Made by a program: the position numbers and the translations under genes. Shown one piece after another: positions 24,501-37,565 of a DNA stretch of 64,000 nucleotides (its first letter is position 1; the number at the start of each line of letters is the position of its first letter). Under the pieces are notes generated by a model. It ran no database searches. It was not told the origin of the DNA and was given only the letters and a program-made list of their open reading frames with translations. This stretch comes from Aphidius gifuensis (taxonomy: Eukaryota; Arthropoda; Insecta; Hymenoptera; Braconidae), in contig NC_057789.1 in the NCBI RefSeq assembly GCF_014905175.1, positions 17,968,496 through 18,032,495 on the forward strand. The letters are read 5' to 3'.

Positions 24501-26336
24501 ATTTCCTTGAAACATAATTTTTTGTAACATTAATTTCTGAGCTTCATCTTTTTCTTAGCTACTGCTTTTCTTGGACATTTTTATTTATTTTATAAAATAA
24601 ATTCATGTAAATTATTTTTAAAAATACAAATGTCCAAGAAAAAGCAGTAGCAAGGAAAAAGATAAAACTAGAATTAATGTTGCCAAAATTATGTTTCAAG
24701 AAATAATTCCTTAGTCATTAATTCCTTAGCTACATTTTTTCCTTAGCTACTGCTTTTCCTTGGACATTTTTTATTTATTTTATAAATAAAAATACGATAA
24801 ATTTATTTTTAAAATACGAATGTCCAAAAAAGAAAACAGTAGCTCAGAAAAAGATAGCTAAAAATTAATGTGATTAAATTAATGTTGCCAAATTATGTTT
24901 CAAGAAAAAGAAATTCACAGTCACATTAATTCCTTAGCTACATCTTTTCCTTAGCTACTGCTTTTTCTTGAACATTTTTTATTTATTTTATAAATAAACT
25001 GCGATAACAAATTTAAAAATACAATATCAAGAAAAACAGTAGCTAAAAAAAGATAGTAGCTAGAATGAATGTGACTAAGGAATTAATGTTGCCAAAATTA
25101 TGTTACAAGGAAATAATTCATAGTCACATTAATTCCTTAGCTACATCTTTTAGCTACTGCTTTTCCTTAGACATTTTTATTTATTTTATAAAAATAAATT
25201 ACATGTAATTTATTTTTAAAATACAAATGTCCAAGAAAAAGCAGTAGCTAAGGAAAAGATAAAGCTAAGGAATTAATGTTGCCAAAAAATTTTGTTTCAA
25301 GGAAATAATTCCTTAGTCACATTAATTCCTTAGCTACATTTTTTCCTTAGCTACTGCTTTTCCTTGGACATTTTCTATTTATTTTATAAATAAAATACGT
25401 GTAAATTTATTCTTTTTAAATATGAATGTCAAGGAAAGCAGTAGCTGAAAAAGATGTAAAAGAGAATGATAATGATAAAAGAGGAATTAATGTTGTCAGA
25501 AAATTATGTTTCAAGGAAAGAATTCCTTAGTCACATTAATTCCTTAGCTACATCTTTTCCTTAGCTACTGCTTTTTCTTAACATTTTTTATTTATTTTAT
25601 AAATAAAATGCATCTGAATTTGTTTTTCAAAAATACAAATGTCCAAGGAAAAGCAGTAGCTAAAGAAAAGATGTAGCTAAGGAATTGAGGTTGCCAAAGA
25701 ATTATGTTTCAAGGAAAGAATTCTTTAGTCATTATAATTCCTAGCTACATCTTTTCTTAGCTACTGCTTTTCAACAGACATTTTTATTTATTTTATATAA
25801 AATACATGTAAATTATTTTTAAAATACAAATGTCCAAAAAGGAGAAAGCAGTAGTAAAAAGGAAAAAGAATGAAGCTTGAAAAGAATTAATGTTTATAAA
25901 TTATGCCTCAGAAATAATTCCTTAGCCACATTAATTCATAGCTACATTAATAATTCCTTAATTAAATTAATTCCTTAGCTGTCCTTTTCATAGCTACTGC
26001 TTTTTCTTGGTTTTTTTTTATTTATTTTATAAATTAAATTCATGTAATTTTATTTTTTAAAAATACAAATATCCAAGGAAAAGCAGTAGCTAAGGGAAAG
26101 ATGAAGCTAAGGAATTAATGTTGCTAAAAAATTATGTTTCAAGGAAATAATTCCTTAGTCACATTAATTCCTTAGCTACATTTTTTCCTTAGCTACTGCT
26201 TTTCCTTGGACATTTTTTATTTATTTTATAAATAAAATACATGTAAATTTATTTTTTTAAAATACAAATGTCCAAGGAAAAGCAGTAGCTAAGGAAAAGA
26301 TGTAGCTAAGGAATTAATGTGACTAAAGAATTATGT
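21541..26336. repeat. Hairpin satellite, subfamily 1, indel-rich stretch
   Basis: This is the same satellite and includes a degraded copy of 17.1-20.6 kb. The offset to the first copy shrinks from 3,801 bp (17161 vs 20962) to 3,509 bp (19801 vs 23310), so nearly 300 bp are lost over about 2.5 kb in many small deletions. The damage begins at about 21540 and stops near 26040, just before the gap. Poor consensus quality is a likelier cause than biology. Confidence 0.75.
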
Positions 26337-26436
26337 NNNNNNNNNNNNNNNNNNNNNNNNNNNNNNNNNNNNNNNNNNNNNNNNNNNNNNNNNNNNNNNN
26401 NNNNNNNNNNNNNNNNNNNNNNNNNNNNNNNNNNNN
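26337..26436. other. Assembly gap (100 N)
   Basis: Exactly 100 N, the usual placeholder for a gap of unknown length. It falls inside the satellite, so the true array may be much longer. Confidence 0.99.
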
Positions 26437-29400
26437 AAAAATAAATTTACATGTATTTTATTTATGAAATGAATAAAAATTTCCAAGGAAAAAGCTGTAG
26501 CTAGGGAAAAAAGATATATAAGGAAAAGGTGAGGTTATAAAATTATCTTTGAAGAAAGTAATGTTGCTTCAAATGTAATTCTTTGGCAACTTTAGTTCCT
26601 TAGCTACAATTCCCCTTTAGTTACTGCTTTTCCTTCGACATTTATATTTTTAAACAACAAATTTACATGTATTTTGTTCATGAAATAAATATAAATGTCC
26701 AAGAAAAAGATGTAGCTAAGGGATTGAAGTTGCCAAAGAATTATGTTTTAAGAAAATGATGTTACTCAAAATATAATCCTTTGGCAACCTCAATTCCTTA
26801 GCTACATTTTTCCCTTAGCTACTGCTTTTCCTTGGACATTTATATTTGAAAAAAATGAATTTTCATGTATTTTATTCATGAAATCGATAAAAATTTCTAA
26901 GGAAAAGCTGTAGCTAGGGACAAGATATAGCTAAGGAATTGAGATTGCCAAACAATTATCTTCGAAGAAAGTAATGTTGCTTAGAATGTAATTCTTTGGC
27001 GACCTCAATTCCTTAGCTACATTTTTCCCTTAGCTACTGCTTTTCCTTCGACATTTATATTTGAAAAAAATGAATTTACATGTATTTTATCCATGAAATG
27101 AATAAAAATGTCCAAGGAAAAGCAGTAGCTAGGAAAAAGATGTAGCTAAGGAATCGAGGTTGCCAAAAAATTATCTTTGAAGAAAATAATGTTGCTTAAA
27201 ATGTAATTCTTTGGCAACTTTAGTTCCTTAGCTACATCTTTTCTTTAGCTACTGCTTTTCCTTGGACATTTTTATTTTAAAAAAATAAATTTACATGTAT
27301 TTTATTCATGAAATAAATAAAAATGTCCAAGGAAAAGCTGTAGCTAGGAAAAAGATGTAGCTAAGGAATTGAGGTTTGGAACTAAAGTTGCCAAAGAATT
27401 ACATTTTAAGCAACATTATTTTCTTCAAAGATAATTTTTTGGCAACCTCGATTCCTTAGCTACATCTTTTTCCTAGCTACTGCTTTTCCTTGGACATTTT
27501 TATTCATTTCATTGATAAAATACATGAAAATTCATTTTTTTCAAATATAAATGTCCAAGGAAAAGCAGTAGCTAAGAGAAAAATGTAGCTAAGAAATTGA
27601 GTCAAAAGTACATTCTAAGCTTAAGATAATTTCTTAAAGATAATTATTTGGCAACCTCAATTCCTTAGCTACATTTTTTCAGCTACTGCTTTTCCTTGAC
27701 ATTTTATTTTCAAAATGAATAAAATACATGTATTTTATTCATAAAATATAAATGTCGAAGGAAAAGCCTGCTGGAAAAATGTAGCTAAGGAATTGAGGGA
27801 AAATATTTTTAAAAGAAATTATTTTCTTCAAAGATAATTTTTTGGCAACCTCAATTCCTTAGCTACTGCTTTTCCTTCGACATCTATTCATTTCATGAAT
27901 AAAATACATGTAAATTTATTTTTTAAAAATATAAATGTCGAAGGAAAAGCAGTAGCTAAGTGAAAAATGTAGCTAAGGAATTGAGGTTGCCAAAGGATTA
28001 TATTTTGAGTAACATCATTTTCTTTAAAGATAACTTTTTGGCAATCTCATTTCCTTAGCTACATCTTTTCTTTAGCTACTGCTTTTCCTTGGACATTTTT
28101 ATTTATTTTATGAATAAAATACATGTAAATTGATTTTTTTCAAATATAAATGTAGAAAAAAAAGCAGTAACTAAAGGGAAAACGGAGCTAAGGAATTGAA
28201 GTTGCCAAAGAATTACGCTTTAAGCAACATTATTTTCTTCAAAGATAATTTTTTGGCAACCTCAATTCCTTAGCTTCATCCTCTTCCTGGCTACTGCTTT
28301 TCCTTCGACATTTTTATTCATTTCATGGATAAAATACATGTAAATTTATTTTTTAAAAATATAAATGTCGAAGGAAAAGCAGTAGCTAAGGGAAAAAGAT
28401 GTAGCTAAGGAATTGAGGTTGCTTATCTTTGAAAGTAAATATTTGAAATCTTAAACTTCTTTATTCTCGATTGTTTTGCTTTTATATTCAAAAAAAATTA
28501 ATTTACATGTATTTTATCCATGAAATGGATAAAAATGTCAAAGGAAAAGCAGTAGCTAGGAAAAAGATGTAGCTAAGGAATTGAGGTTGCCAAAAAATTA
28601 TCTTTGAAGAAAATAATGTTGCTTAAAGCGTAATTCTTTGGCAACTTTAATTCCTTAGCTACATTTTCCCCTTAGTTACTGCTTTTTCTTCTACATTTAT
28701 ATTTAAAAAAAATCAATTTACATGTATTTTATTCATAAATTAAATGAAAATGTCCAAGGAAAAGCAGTAGCTAGGAAAAAAATGTAGCTAAGGAATTGAG
28801 GTTGCCAAAAAATTATCTTTGAAGAAAATAATGTTGCTTAAAGCGTAATTCTTTGGCAACCTCAATTCCTTAGCTACATTTTTTCCTAAGCTACTGCTTT
28901 TTCTTCGACATTTATATCTTCAAAAAATAAATTTACATGTATTTTATTCATGAAATAAATAAAAATGTCCAAGGAAAAGCTGTAGCTAGGAAAAAGATGT
29001 AGCTAAGGAATTAAGGTTGCCAAAAAATTATCTTTGAAGAAAGAAATGTTGCTTAAAATGTAATTCTTTGGCGACCTCAATTCCTTAGCTACATTTTTAC
29101 CTTAGCTATTGCTTTTCCTTCGACATTTCTATTTTTAAAAAATAAATTTACATGTATTTTATTCATGAAAAAAATTAAAATGTCCACGGAAAAGCTGTAG
29201 CTAGGGAAAAAAGATAACAGAAATAATTATAAAATTATCTTTGAAGAAAGTAATGTTGCTTAGAATGTAATTCTTTGGCAACCTCAATTCTTTAGCTACA
29301 TTTTTCCCTTAGCTACTGCTTTTCCTTTGACATTTATATTTAAAAAAAATTAATTTACATGTATTTTATCCATGAAATGGATAAAAATGTCAAAGGAAAA

Positions 29401-32400
29401 GCAGTAGCTAGGAAAAAGATGAAGCTAAGGAATTGAGGTTGCCAAAAAATTATCTTTGAAGAAAATAATGTTGCTTAAAACGTAATTCTTTGGCAACTTT
29501 AATTCCTTAGCTACATTTTCCCCTTAGTTACTGCTTTTCCTTCGACATTTATATTTAAAAAATGAATTTACATGTATTTTATTCATAAAATAAATAAAAA
29601 TGTCCAAGGAAAAGCAGTAGCTATGGAAAAGATGTAGCTAAGGAATTGAGGTTGCCAAAAAATTATCTTTGAAGAAAATAATGTTGCTTAAAATGTTATT
29701 CTTTGGCAACTTTAACTCTTTAGCTACATTTTCTCCTTAGTTACTGCTTTTCCTTCGACATTTATATTTTAAAAAAATCAATTTACATGTATTTTATTCA
29801 TAAATTAAATAAAAATGTCCAAGGAAAAGCAGTAGCTAAGAAAAAGATGTAGCTAAGGAATTGAGGTTGCCTAGAAATTATCTTTAAGGAAAATAATGTT
29901 GCTTAAAACGTAATTCTTTGGCAACTTTATTTCCTCAGCTACATTTTCCCCTTAGTCACTGCTTTTCCTTCGACATTTATATTTTTGAAAAATAAATTTA
30001 CATGTATTTTATCCATGAAATGAATAAAAATGTCCAAGGAAAAGCAGTAGCTATGAAAAAGATGTAGCTAAGGAATTGAGGTTGCCAAAAAATTATCTTT
30101 GGAGAAAATAATGTTGCTTTAAATGTAATTCAAAGATAATTTTCCGGCAACCTCAATTCCTTAGCTACATTTTTCCATTAGCTACTGCTTTTCCTTCGAC
30201 ATTTATATTTAAAAAAAATAAATTTACATGTATTTTATCCATGAAATGAATAGATGTCGAAGGAAAAGCAGTAGCTAAGGAATTGAGGTTGCCAAAAAAT
30301 TATCTTTGAAGAAAATAATGTTGCTTAAAATGTAATTCTTTGGCAACTTTAATTCCTTAGCTACATTTTCCCCTTAGTTACTGCTTTTCCTTCAACATTT
30401 ATATTTAAAAAAAATCAATTTTCATTCATTTTATTCATAAATTATATAAAAATGTCCAAGGAAAAGCAGTAGCTAGGAAAAAGGTGTAGCTAAGGAATTG
30501 AGGTTGCCAAAAAATTATCTCTGAAGAAAGACATGTTGCTTAAAATGTAATTCTTTGGCGACCTCAATTCCTTAGCTACATTTTTACCTTAGCTATTGCT
30601 TTTCCTTCGACATTTCTATTTTTAAAGAATAAATTTACAGGTATTTTATTCATGAAATGGAAAAAAGATTCTAAGGAAAAGCTGTAGCTAGGGACAAGAT
30701 ATAGCTAAGGAATTGAGATTGCCAAAAAATTATCTTCAAAGAAAGTAATGTTGCTTAGAATGTAATTCTTTGGCGACCTCAATTCCTTAGCTACATTTTT
30801 CCCTTAGCTACTGCTTTTCCTTGGACATTTATATTTAAAAAAAATAAATTTACCTGTATTTTATTCGTAAAATAAATAAAAATGTCCAAGGAAAAGCAGT
30901 AGCTAGGAAAAAGATGTAGCTAAGGAATTGAGGTTGCCAAAAAATTATCTTTGAAGAAAATAATGTTGCTTAAAATGTAATTCTTTGGCAACTTTAATTC
31001 CTTAGCTACATTTTCCCCTTAGTTACTGCTTTTCCTTCGACATTTATATTTTTAAAAAATAAATTTACATGTATTTTATTCATGAAAAAAATAAAAATGT
31101 CCAAGGAAAAGCTGTAGCTAGGAAAAAGATGTAGCTAAGGAATTGAGGTTGCCAAAAAATGATCTTTGAAGAAAGTAATGTTGCTTAAAATGTAATTCTT
31201 TGGCAACCTCAATTCCTTAGCTACATTTTTACCTTAGCTATTGCTTTTCCTTCGACATTTCTATTTTTAAAAAATAAATTTACATGTATTTTATCCATGA
31301 AATGAATAAAAATGTCCAAGGAAAAGCAGTAGCTATGGAAAAGATGTAGCTAAGGAATTGAGGTTGCCAAAAAATTATCTTTGAAGAAAATAATGTTGCT
31401 TAGAATGTAATTCTTTGGCGACCTCAATTCTTATTTCATTTCCAACAGCTGCTTTTCCTTGGACATTTATATTTAAAAAAAATAAATTTACCTGTATTTT
31501 ATTCGTAAAATAAATAAAAATGTCCAAGGAAAAGCTGTAGCTAGGAAAAAGATGTAGCTAAGGAATTGAGGTTGCCAAAAAATTATCTTTGAAGAAAATA
31601 ATGTTGCTTAAAATGTAATTCTTTGGCAACTTTAATTCCTTAGCTACATTTTCCCCTTAGTTACTGCTTTTCCTTCGACATTTATATTTAAAAAAAATCA
31701 ATTTACATGTATTTTATTCATAAATTAAATAAAAATGTCCAAGGAAAAGCAGTAGCTAAGAAAAAGATGTAGCTAAGGAATTGAGGTTGCCAAAAAATTA
31801 TCTTTGGAGAAAATAATGTTGCTTAGAATGTAATTCTTTGGCAACTTTAATTCCTTAGCTACATTTTCCCCTTAGTTACTGCTTTTCCTTCGACATTTAT
31901 ATTTTTAAAAAATAAATTTACATGTATTTTATTCATGAAAAAAATAAAAATGTCCAAGGAAAAGCTGTAGCTAGGAAAAAGATGTAGCTAAGGAATTGAG
32001 GTTGCCAAAAAATTATCTTTGAAGAAAGTAATGTTGCTTAGAATGTAATTCTTTGGCAACCTCAATTCCTTAGCTACATTTTTCCCTTAGCTACTGCTTT
32101 TCCTTCGACATATATATTTTTAAAAAATAAATTTACATGTATTTTATTCATGAAAAAAATAAAAATGTCCAAGGAAAAGCTGTAGCTAGGAAAAAGATGT
32201 AGCTAAGGAATTAAGGTTGCCAAAAAATTATCTTTGAAGAAAGAAATGTTGCTTAAAATGTAATTCTTTGGCAACTTTAGTTCCTTAGCTACATTTTGAC
32301 CTTAGCTATTGCTTTTCCTTCGACATTTCTATTATTAAAAAATAAATTCACATGTATTTTATTCATGAAAAAAATAAAAATGTCCACGGAAAAGCTGTAG

Positions 32401-35400
32401 CTAGGAAAAAGATGTAGCTAAGGTATAAAGGTTGCCAAAAAATTATCTCTGAAGAAAGAAATGATGCTTAAAATGTAATCCTTTGGCGACCTCAATTCCT
32501 TAGCTACATTTCTACCTTAGCTATTGCTTTTCCTTCGACATTTCTATTTTTAAAAAATAAATTTACAGGTATTTTATTCATGAAATGAATAAAAATTTCT
32601 AAGGAAAAGCTGTAGCTAGGGAAAAGATATAGCTAAAGAATTGAGGTTGCCAAAAAATTATCTTTGAAGAAAGTAATGTTGCTTAAAATGTAATTCTTTG
32701 GCAACTTTAGTTCCTTAGCTACAATTCCCCTTTAGTTACTGCTTTTCCTTCGACATTTATATTTTTAAACAACAAATTTACATGTATTTTGTTCATGAAA
32801 TAAATATAAATGTCCAAGAAAAAGATGTAGCTAAGGGATTGAAGTTGCCAAAGAATTATGTTTTAAGAAAATGATGTTACTCAAAATATAATCCTTTGGC
32901 AACCTCAATTCCTTAGCTACATTTTTCCCTTAGCTACTGCTTTTCCTTTGACATTTATATTTAAAAAAAATTAATTTACATGTATTTTATTCATGAAAAA
33001 AATAAAAATGTTCAAGGAAAAGCTGTAGCTAAGAAAAAGATGTAGCTAAGGAATTGAGATTGCCAAAAAATTATCTTTGAAGAAAGTAATGTTGCTTAGA
33101 ATGTAATCCTTCGGTAAACTCAATTCCTTAGCTACATTTTTCCCTTAGCTACTGCTTTTGGTTCGACATTTATATTTAAAAAAAATTAATTTACATGTAT
33201 TTTATCCATGAAATGGATAAAAATGTCAAAGGAAAAGCAGTAGCTAGGAAAAAAGATGAAGCTAAGGAATTGAGGTTGCCTAGAAATTATATTTGAAGAA
33301 AGTAATGTTGCTTAGAATGTAATCCTTTGGCCATCTCAATTCCTTAGCTACATTTTTCACTTAGCTACTGCTTTTCCTTCGAAATTTATATTTTTCTTTA
33401 GCTACTACTTTTTCTTAGACATTTTTATCCTTTAAAAATTAAATTATATGTATTTTATTTTTCAAATATTTATAAATATATCTAGGACAAGCAGTAGCTA
33501 AGGAAAAAAAAATTTCGCAATTAATGTTGCCAAAAAAATAATTGCTTTACCTTATTCAAAATTATATATAGCCAAAAAATTATCTTTGAAGAAAGCAATG
33601 TTGCTTAGAATGTTATCCTTTGGCAACCTCAATTCTTTAGCTCCATTTTTTCCTAAGCTACTGCTTTTCCTTCGACATTTATATTTTAAAAAAATAAATT
33701 TACATGTATTTTATTCATGAAATAAATAAAAATTTCTAAAGAAAAGCAGTAGCTAAGGAAAAGATGAAGCTAAGGAATTGAGGTTGCCAAAAAATTATCT
33801 TTGAAGAAAGTAATGTTGCTTAGAATGTAATCCTTTGGCATTCTCAATTCCTTAGCTAAATTTTGCCCTTAGCTGCTGCTTTTGGTTCGACATTTATATT
33901 TTAAAAAAATAAATTTACATGTATTTTATTCATGAAATAAATAAAAATGTCCAAGGAAAAGCAGTAGCTAAGGAAAAGATGAATCTAAGGAATTGTGGTT
34001 GCCGAAAAATTATCTTTGAAGAAAATAATGTTACTTAAAATATAATTCTTCGGCAACCTCAATTCCTTAGCTACATTTTTACCTTAGCTACTGCTTTTTC
34101 TTCCACATTTATATTTAAAAAAAATAAATTTACATGTATTTTATTCATGAAAAAAATAAAAATGTTCAAGGAAAAGCTGTAGCTAAGAAAAAGATGTAGC
34201 TAAGGAATTGAGATTGCCAAAAAATTATCTTTGAAGAAAGTAATGTTGCTTAGAATGTAATCCTTCGGTAAACTCAATTCCTTAGCTACATTTTTCCCTT
34301 AGCTACTGCTTTTGGTTCGACATTTATATTTTAAAAAAATAAATTTACATGTATTTTATCCATGAAATGAATAAAAATGTCCAAGGAAAAGCCGTAGCTA
34401 GGAAAAAGATGTAGCTAAGGAATTGAGGTTGCCAAAAAATTATATTTGAAGAAAGTAATGTTGCTTAGAATGTAATCCTTTGGCCATCTCAATTCCTTAG
34501 CTACATTTTTCACTTAGCTACTGCTTTTCCTTCGAAATTTATATTTTTCTTTAGCTACTACTTTTTCTTAGACATTTTTATCCTTTAAAAATTAAATTAT
34601 ATGTATTTTATTTTTCAAATATTTATAAATATATCTAGGACAAGCAGTAGCTAAGGAAAAAAAAATTTCGCAATTAATGTTGCCAAAAAAATAATTGCTT
34701 TACCTTATTCAAAATTATATATAGCCAAAAAATTATCTTTGAAGAAAGCAATGTTGCTTAGAATGTTATCCTTTGGCAACCTCAATTCTTTAGCTCCATT
34801 TTTTCCTAAGCTACTGCTTTTCCTTCGACATTTATATTTTAAAAAAATAAATTTACATGTATTTTATTCATGAAATAAATAAAAATTTCTAAAGAAAAGC
34901 AGTAGCTAAGGAAAAGATGAAGCTAAGGAATTGGGGTTGCCAAAAAATTATCTTTGAAGAAAGTAATGTTGCTTAAAACGAATTCTTGGGCAACCTCAAT
35001 TCCTTAGCTACATTTTTCCCTTAGCGACTGCTTTTCCTTCGACATTTATATTTTAAAAAAATGAATTTACAAGTAATTTATTCATGAATTAAATAAAAAT
35101 GTCCAAGGAAAAGCAGTAGCTAGGGATAAGATGTAGCTAAGGAATTGAGGTTGCCAAAAAATTATCTTTGAAGAAAGTAATGTTGCTTAGAATGTAATCT
35201 TTTGGCAACCTCAATTCCTTAGCTACATTTTTCCCTTAGCTACTGCTTTTCCTTGGACATTTATATTTAAAAAAAATAAATTTACCTGTATTTTATTCGT
35301 AAAATAAATAAAAATGTCCAAGGAAAAGCTGTAGCTAGGAAAAAGATGTAGCTAAGAAATTGAGGTTGCCAAAAAATTATCTTTAAAGAAAATAATGTTG

Positions 35401-37315
35401 CTTAGAATGTAATCCTTCGGTAAACTCAATTCCTTAGCTACATTTTTCCCTTAGCTACTGCTTTTGGTTCGACATTTATATTTTAAAAAAATAAATTTAC
35501 ATGTATTTTATTCATGAAATAAATAAAAATGTCCAAGGAAAAGCAGTAGCTAAGGAAAAGATGAATCTAAGGAATTGTGGTTGCCGAAAAATTATCTTTG
35601 AAGAAAATAATGTTACTTAAAATATAATTCTTCGGCAACCTCAATTCCTTAGCTACATTTTTACCTTAGCTACTGCTTTTTCTTCCACATTTATATTCTT
35701 GAAAAATAAATTTACATGTATTTTATTCATGAAAAAAATAAAAATGTTCAAGGAAAAGCTGTAGCTAAGAAAAAGATGTAGCTAAGGAATTGAGATTGCC
35801 AAAAAATTATCTTTGAAGAAAGTAATGTTGCTTAGAATGTAATCCTTCGGTAAACTCAATTCCTTAGCTACATTTTTCCCTTAGCTACTGCTTTTGGTTC
35901 GACATTTATATTTTAAAAAAATAAATTTACATGTATTTTATCCATGAAATGAATAAAAATGTCCAAGGAAAAGCCGTAGCTAGGAAAAAGATGTAGCTAA
36001 GGAATTGAGGTTGCCAAAAAATTATATTTGAAGAAAGTAATGTTGCTTAGAATGTAATCCTTTGGCCATCTCAATTCCTTAGCTACATTTTTCACTTAGC
36101 TACTGCTTTTCCTTCGAAATTTATATTTTTCTTTAGCTACTACTTTTTCTTAGACATTTTTATCCTTTAAAAATTAAATTATATGTATTTTATTTTTCAA
36201 ATATTTATAAATATATCTAGGACAAGCAGTAGCTAAGGAAAAAAAAATTTCGCAATTAATGTTGCCAAAAAAATAATTGCTTTACCTTATTCAAAATTAT
36301 ATATAGCCAAAAAATTATCTTTGAAGAAAGTAATGTTGCTTAGAATGTAATTTTTTGGCAACCTCAATTCCTTAGCTACATTTTTCCCTTAGCTACTGCT
36401 TTTCCTTCGACATTTATATTTGAAAAAAATGAATTTACATGTATTTTATCCATGAAATGAATAAAAATGTCCAAGGAGAGCAGTAGCTATGAAAAAGATG
36501 TAGCTAAGGAATTGAGGTTGCCAAAAAATTATCTTTGAAGAAAATAATGTTGCTTAGAATGTAATCCTTTGGCCTTCTCAATTCCTTAGCTACATTTTTC
36601 ACTTAGCTACTGCTTTTCCTTCGACATTTATATTTTTAAAAAATAAATTTACATGTATTTTATTCATGAAATGAATAAAATGTCCAAGGAAAAGCAGTAG
36701 CTAAGGAATTGAGGTTGCCAAAAAATTATCTTTGAAGAAAGTAATGTTGCTTAAAACGAATTCTTGGGCAACCTCAATTCCTTAGCTACATTTTTCCCTT
36801 AGCGACTGCTTTTCCTTCGACATTTATATTTAAAAAATGAATTTACATGTATTTTATTCATAAAATAAATAAAAATGTCCAAGGAAAAGCAGTAGCTAAA
36901 GAAAAGATGTAGCTAAGGAAATGAGATTGCCAAAAAGTTATCTTTAAAGAAAATGATGTTACTCAAAATATAATTCTTCGGCAACCTCAATTCCTTAGTT
37001 ACATTTTTTCTTTAGCTACTACTTTTTCTTAGACATTTTTATCCTTTAAAAATTAAATTATATGTATTTTATTTTTCAAATATTTATAAATATATCTACA
37101 ACAAGCAGTAGCTAAGGAAAAAAAAATTTCGCAATTAATGTTGCCAAAAAAATAATTGCTTTACCTTATCCAAAATTATATATAGCCAAAAAATTATCTT
37201 TGAAGAAAGTAATGTTGCTTAGAATGTAATCCTTTGGCAACCTCAATTCCTTAGCTACATTTTTCCCTTAGCTACTGCTTTTCCTTGGACATTTATATTT
37301 AAAAAAAATAAATTT
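26437..37315. repeat. Hairpin satellite, subfamily 2
   Basis: Monomers of about 209-216 bp keep the arms of subfamily 1 (AAGCAGTAGCTA, GATGTAGCTAAGGAATTGAG). The centre differs: GAGGTTGCCAAAAAATTATC ... TAATTCTTTGGCAACCTC, again palindromic. Orientation inverts from about 27375 to 28440. From 33.2 kb a higher-order pattern appears: a variant block starting CTTTAGCTACTACTTTTTC occurs at 33396, 34549, 36131 and 37010. The array ends at about 37315. Confidence 0.9.
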
Positions 37316-37565
37316 AATATTTAGTTCTTACCAGTAATTTTCTACTGGAATTCTACTGGTAGATTACTGGTAGTTCCTACCAGTAATTTGTAACTGAAAT
37401 TTTACTGGTAGATTACTGGTAGTTCCTACCGGTAGAATCTACCAGTAGAATTCCAGTAATATACTGGTTTGAAATTACTGGTAAGAGCTACCAGTTACCT
37501 ACCAGTAGTAGTTACCGGTAACTACTAGTAGATTACCGGTAGCAAATCGTCCTACCAGTTGTGGT
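37316..37565. repeat. ACTGGTAG/CTACCAGT palindromic repeat block
   Basis: About 250 bp packed with TACTGGTAG, CTACCAGTA and CTACCGGTAG in both orientations. The outer ends TTCTTACCAGTAATTT and AAATTACTGGTAAGAG are inverted copies (about 37325 and 37470), so at least part is a MITE-like hairpin. Confidence 0.6.

Noticed and set aside
13921..37315. CRISPR-like array
   Set aside because: The repeats are palindromic, but units are about 200 bp without unique spacers, in a eukaryotic satellite.
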